Positions 25,322 to 28,144 of a stretch of 28,144 nt of DNA are shown here, in pieces. Below the pieces are notes generated by a model. That model searched no databases and was not told the origin of the DNA. It saw nothing but the letters and a program-made list of their open reading frames with translations. Origin of the DNA: JANOQP01 sp044227705 (GTDB lineage Bacteria; Bacteroidota; Bacteroidia; Chitinophagales; Saprospiraceae); assembly GCA_044227705.1 (NCBI GenBank), contig JBGAWE010000031.1, forward strand, positions 1 to 28,144, in the 5' to 3' direction. Each line of letters begins with the position of its first letter. Position 1 is the stretch's first letter. The position numbers and the translations under genes were made by a program.

Positions 25322-26113
25322 GTGCAAGACCTCACCGACGCCTACCTCGACCGCTGCGCCGACCTGTTGGCGGCCGTCCGCTCGCAAAAAGCGGCCATCC
25401 AGCGGGCGGCCGATTGGTTTGCCGCGAGCATCCTCGCCGGGCGCGTCGTCCACCTCTTCGGCTCGGGCCACAGCCGCATGATGGTCGAGGAGATGTGGCC
25501 GCGCTACGGCTCGTTCCCCGGCTTCAACCCCATCGTCGAGCTGTCGCTGACCTTCCACAACGGCGTCGTCGGGGCGAACGGGCAGCGGCAGGCGATGTTT
25601 TTGGAGAACACGCCCGGCCTCGCCGACCGGATTTTGAGGAATTTCGGGCTGTCGGAAATGGACTCCGCCCTCATCATCTCGTCGAGCGGCTGCAACGTCG
25701 TGCCGATTGAGATGGCCGAGATTTTTCAAAAAAGGGGAATCAAGGTCGTCGCCATCGTCTCCAAAAAGCACCTCGAAGCCAGCACGAGCCGCCGACCGGA
25801 CGGCCGAAAACTCACCGACTTTGCCGACCTCGCCCTCGACACCGGCGCTCCGGCTGGCGATTCGATGGTTCGAATCGACGGACTCGAGATGCCCGTCGCG
25901 CCCGGCTCGACGGTCGGCGGGGCGATGCTCGTCAACTCGATAAAAGCAGAGGTCGCGGCGCGGCTGACGGCGGCCGGGCAGCCGCCATTGGCCCTCGCAG
26001 CGGGCTGCACGGTCGGGTCGGCGCGGGCCGCGGAGATTTTCGAGGCGGCCTATGACGAGCACGGGCGGCGGCTGGCGCGGCTTTATGAAAACGCCGGGAA
26101 GCCCGGTTTTTAG
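25322..26113 (+). CDS. SIS-domain (sugar isomerase) protein, UPF0309-like
   Basis: A 263-aa protein with a single SIS fold, a phosphosugar-binding domain. HLFGSGHSRMMVEEMWPRYG (44-63) and ALIISSSGCNVVPIEMAEIFQKRGIKVVAIVS (116-147) are the phosphate-binding signatures; the family has members annotated as UPF0309. GTG at 25322 is the start. It could isomerise, bind or regulate a phosphorylated sugar, perhaps an amino sugar. It is followed 20 bases later by the MetE-like gene and divergent from the aldolase/SDR operon. Substrate and reaction are not established. Confidence 0.88.
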   Translation: MQDLTDAYLDRCADLLAAVRSQKAAIQRAADWFAASILAGRVVHLFGSGHSRMMVEEMWPRYGSFPGFNPIVELSLTFHNGVVGANGQRQAMFLENTPGLADRILRNFGLSEMDSALIISSSGCNVVPIEMAEIFQKRGIKVVAIVSKKHLEASTSRRPDGRKLTDFADLALDTGAPAGDSMVRIDGLEMPVAPGSTVGGAMLVNSIKAEVAARLTAAGQPPLALAAGCTVGSARAAEIFEAAYDEHGRRLARLYENAGKPGF

Positions 26114-26133
26114 ACCAAATTTCAATCAAGCAC

Positions 26134-27165
26134 ATGACCAACCACCCGCCCATCCGCACGACAGTCGTCGGCTCCTACCCGTTTCCCGGCTGGCTCGAGT
26201 TCGCCTCGCAGAACCTCGAAAAGTTCGGCCCGGCCGACGTCGACGAGCTGATTGACGACGCCGTCATCGCCGCCATCCACGACCAGACGGCCGCCGGGCT
26301 GGACGTCATCACCGACGGCGAGCAGACGCGGCTCGACTTCAATTTGAGCTTTTACGGATTCATAAACGGCATCTCGCCCGACTCCTCCGAGACTCGAAAA
26401 TTCGGCCCCGCCGCCCACGACCAACGCGGGAAGCACGCCATTACCGGCCCCCTCGAAGCCCCCGGCGGGCTGGGCGCGGTGCGCGAGTTCGAGCGGCTTC
26501 GGAGGCTCGCGCCGCCCGGTTTTACATTGAAAACGAGCGTCCCCGGCCCGTTCACGTTGAGCGGCCGCCTCGTGCCGAACGCCGACTACCCCGACCGCTA
26601 CGCCATCACGGAGGCGCTGCTGCCCATCGTCCGCGCCGAGCTGGAGGCATTGGCCGCCGCCGGTTGCCGGGAGATCACGGTCGACGAGCCGTCGATGTCG
26701 TGCTATGCCTATAAAGAGGACACGGCCCGTTTCGTCGACATCTTCAACCGGACGGTCGCGCCGGTCGCCGGGCGGGTGATGCTCTCGACGCACCTCTGTT
26801 TCGGCAACTTCAAAGGGAGGCCCGTCGGCCGCCGCTCGGTCGCGCCGATGCTGCCCGATTTTTTGGACTTGAAAGTCGATGAAATCCACGTCGAGATGGC
26901 CAACCGCGAGTTTGCCGAACTGGAGCTTTTGGGCCGCTTCGCCGAGCGGATGCGCGTCGCCGTCGGCATCATCGACGTGAAGAACTATTACATCGAGACC
27001 GTCGACGACGTGGCCGAGCGGGTTCGGAGGTGTTTGAAATTCATCCCGGCCGAGCGGCTCTCGGTCGCGCCGGACTGCGGCTTGAGCCAGACGGCCCGCT
27101 GGGCGGCGCGGCAGAAACTGGCCAACATGGTGGCAGGGGCGCGGCGGGTTAGGGGGGAGGTTTGA
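26134..27165 (+). CDS. MetE C-terminal-like methyltransferase
   Basis: A 343-aa protein corresponding to the catalytic half of cobalamin-independent methionine synthase. It has the GSYP start (VVGSYPFPGW), the substrate motif ITVDEPSMS (181-189), and zinc ligands His220 and Cys222 (THLCFGNF), Glu254 (IHVEMANRE) and Cys315 (PDCGLSQTAR), with VGIIDVKNYYIET (277-289). The N-terminal duplicated half of MetE is absent and the length is complete, so it belongs to the short form seen in archaeal MetE and many bacterial methionine synthase II-like proteins. The methyl donor may be a corrinoid protein or small molecule rather than methyltetrahydropteroyl-triglutamate. It shares an operon with the SIS-domain gene (20-base gap), an odd pairing with no obvious pathway. 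Confidence 0.9.
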   Translation: MTNHPPIRTTVVGSYPFPGWLEFASQNLEKFGPADVDELIDDAVIAAIHDQTAAGLDVITDGEQTRLDFNLSFYGFINGISPDSSETRKFGPAAHDQRGKHAITGPLEAPGGLGAVREFERLRRLAPPGFTLKTSVPGPFTLSGRLVPNADYPDRYAITEALLPIVRAELEALAAAGCREITVDEPSMSCYAYKEDTARFVDIFNRTVAPVAGRVMLSTHLCFGNFKGRPVGRRSVAPMLPDFLDLKVDEIHVEMANREFAELELLGRFAERMRVAVGIIDVKNYYIETVDDVAERVRRCLKFIPAERLSVAPDCGLSQTARWAARQKLANMVAGARRVRGEV

Positions 27166-27206
27166 GGCCGTTTTTGAGGAAAAAGAACCGAAAAGGCCTG
27201 GTTTGA

Positions 27207-27214
27207 TACATTTG
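27207..27214 (+). promoter_or_regulatory. Bacteroidota-type -7 element
   Basis: TACATTTG matches the TAnnTTTG consensus exactly, 31 bases before the TTG start at 27246. No well-spaced -33 TTG was found, so the promoter is only partly supported. Confidence 0.5.
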
Positions 27215-27245
27215 CCGACAGCTGATTCAACTAAAGCCGACTCGA

Positions 27246-27779
27246 TTGAAACAGATTCACCTCAACGACTTGCGGGAAAAATGCTCCAAGCTCTCCCCGA
27301 AAAGATGCGATAGCTTCGCCGAGGCGGGGGCCGTTGCGTTTGAAAACCAGGCACATCGGCCAGGCGTTGAATTGCTCGTTGATGCCGAGCCGAGCCAGAA
27401 ATTCCAGTTGACCTGGGACAAACCTGATGCCCGCAACGATTGGCAAGAGCCGACCGAGGTCGCCAACCTAGGTGCGGTGGCTGTGGGTCTTTCGATGGCG
27501 TTCGAACTGACGGAGTTCGAGGTCGTCCGTCAAGCCAAGATAGGAGCGACTTTTGACTACCATTTGGGCTACAACAAAGGCGATCCGCGCTACGACCCAG
27601 ACAATTTCCTCGCTGCTCGGCTCGAAATATCTGGCATCAACAAGGGCACGACGAGCCAATTGAGCCAGCGAGTCCGAGAAAAAATGCGGCAGATGGACCC
27701 ATCCGACGGCAGCGGCCTCCCGGCCTTCGTCGCAGTGACCGAGTTTGGCAAGCCCATCACCGTCTTCAAAAAGAAATGA
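27246..27779 (+). CDS. Uncharacterised protein, first gene of a coupled pair
   Basis: A 177-aa soluble protein, with neither signal peptide nor TM. A TTG start at 27246 is used because no in-frame ATG precedes the sequence; a start further in would lose a conserved-looking N-terminus. Landmarks: CDSFAEAGAVAFENQAHRPG (21-40), WQEPTEVANLGAVAVGLSMAFELTEFEVVRQAKIGATFDYHLGYN (alpha/beta region), LAARLEISGI, and a C-terminal strand-like AFVAVTEFGKPITVFKK. The overall look (short alpha/beta domain with an FDYHLG-like motif and ARLEISGI) reminds me of small hypothetical proteins found paired with a helical partner in cyanobacteria and other bacteria; I cannot verify this. Its stop overlaps the next start (ATGA at 27776-27779). 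Local G+C is visibly lower than the rest of the window. Confidence 0.75.
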   Translation: MKQIHLNDLREKCSKLSPKRCDSFAEAGAVAFENQAHRPGVELLVDAEPSQKFQLTWDKPDARNDWQEPTEVANLGAVAVGLSMAFELTEFEVVRQAKIGATFDYHLGYNKGDPRYDPDNFLAARLEISGINKGTTSQLSQRVREKMRQMDPSDGSGLPAFVAVTEFGKPITVFKKK

Positions 27780-28144
27780 GCCAAGCACAAGACTTTCACG
27801 ATGCCGCCATGTTGCTCGCAAACGACGCAGAGGATGCCCGAACGGAAGGGAACGCCGCTCGTTTCGAGTCGCTTTCCCGCGAGGCTTTTGAGCTTGAAAG
27901 GCAGGCCGCCAGCCTCCTCCTCCACAAGACGGGGGCCGAGCCGACGCGCTCCATCCTTTTCCGAAGTGCGGCGCAACTGGCCCTCGACTGTGGCGAGTTC
28001 CGGGAGGCCGAGCGGTTAGTCAACGCCGCGCTCTGGGGTAACCCGCCCGCCGAAATTGCCGTCGAACTGCGGCAAATCGGGCAGCAACTGGCCAGCTATT
28101 TCGAGCTTTTGACCGAGACCCCAAACCCTGCTGCCAACGCCCAC
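27776..28144 (+). CDS. Uncharacterised helical protein, partial at window end
   Basis: An open frame from ATG 27776 to the window end, 123 codons without a stop, so the true C-terminus lies outside. It overlaps the upstream stop by four bases, implying translational coupling. The translation is Ala/Glu/Leu-rich and helical: DFHDAAMLLANDAEDARTE, then LSREAFELERQAASLLLHKTG, RSAAQLALDCGEFREAERLV and ALWGNPPAEIAVELRQI. The LALDCGEFREAERLV block looks TPR-like. No signal peptide. It is the partner of the 177-aa protein. Confidence 0.75.
   Translation, partial: MSQAQDFHDAAMLLANDAEDARTEGNAARFESLSREAFELERQAASLLLHKTGAEPTRSILFRSAAQLALDCGEFREAERLVNAALWGNPPAEIAVELRQIGQQLASYFELLTETPNPAANAH

Noticed and set aside
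27165..27199. Possible terminator after the MetE-like gene
   Set aside because: AGGCC (27165-27169) can pair with GGCCT (27195-27199), but the stem is 5 bp with a 25-nt loop and no U-run.

Overview
The window looks like chromosomal DNA of a high-G+C member of the Bacteroidota, probably near Saprospiria or Cytophagia; the exact taxon is inference. The case rests on a FecI/FecR/STN-TonB receptor operon, a protein ending in a type IX secretion (T9SS) sorting domain, lipoproteins with a short signal and a Cys, a TPR hybrid kinase, a CHAT-TPR protein, A/T-rich start contexts with few Shine-Dalgarno sequences, and -7-like TAnnTTTG elements. Coding density is high and all genes except the last are complete. 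Because G+C is high, many long overlapping reading frames are shadows.

Layout. (1) 20-1416: xylose isomerase and its terminator. (2) 1441-6638: a lone lipoprotein facing away from a FecI-type sigma, FecR-type anti-sigma and STN-containing TonB receptor, a cell-surface signalling unit. (3) 6610-15230: an unusual block. An ECF-like sigma factor and a membrane-anchored TPR protein run left. Two tandem paralogous lipoproteins run right, each behind a nearly identical RNA-like leader. A T9SS-exported protein follows, in a tight pair with a large CHAT-TPR protease-like protein predicted to lie outside the cytoplasm. (4) 15285-16697: a FucP/GluP-type sugar transporter. (5) 16709-23804: a phosphorelay block. 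It holds an exported helical protein of unknown function, a stand-alone Hpt, a TPR-hybrid histidine kinase, a small Cys-rich exported protein, an M23-type peptidase, and a divergent OmpR-type response regulator. Two copies of a 26-nt direct-repeat element with a 10-bp period sit upstream of the kinase and between the peptidase and the regulator. (6) 23806-27165: a metabolic group with an SDR and a KDPG-type aldolase on the minus strand, divergent from a SIS-domain protein and a MetE-core-like methyltransferase. (7) 27246-28144: a translationally coupled pair of unknown function with visibly lower G+C, cut by the window end.

The best candidates for undescribed biology are the duplicated leader element (8189-8285 and 9563-9655), the sigma/TPR/lipoprotein/T9SS/CHAT block it belongs to, and the shared direct-repeat promoter architecture of the phosphorelay block. 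No tRNA, rRNA, CRISPR array, transposase or prophage gene was seen.
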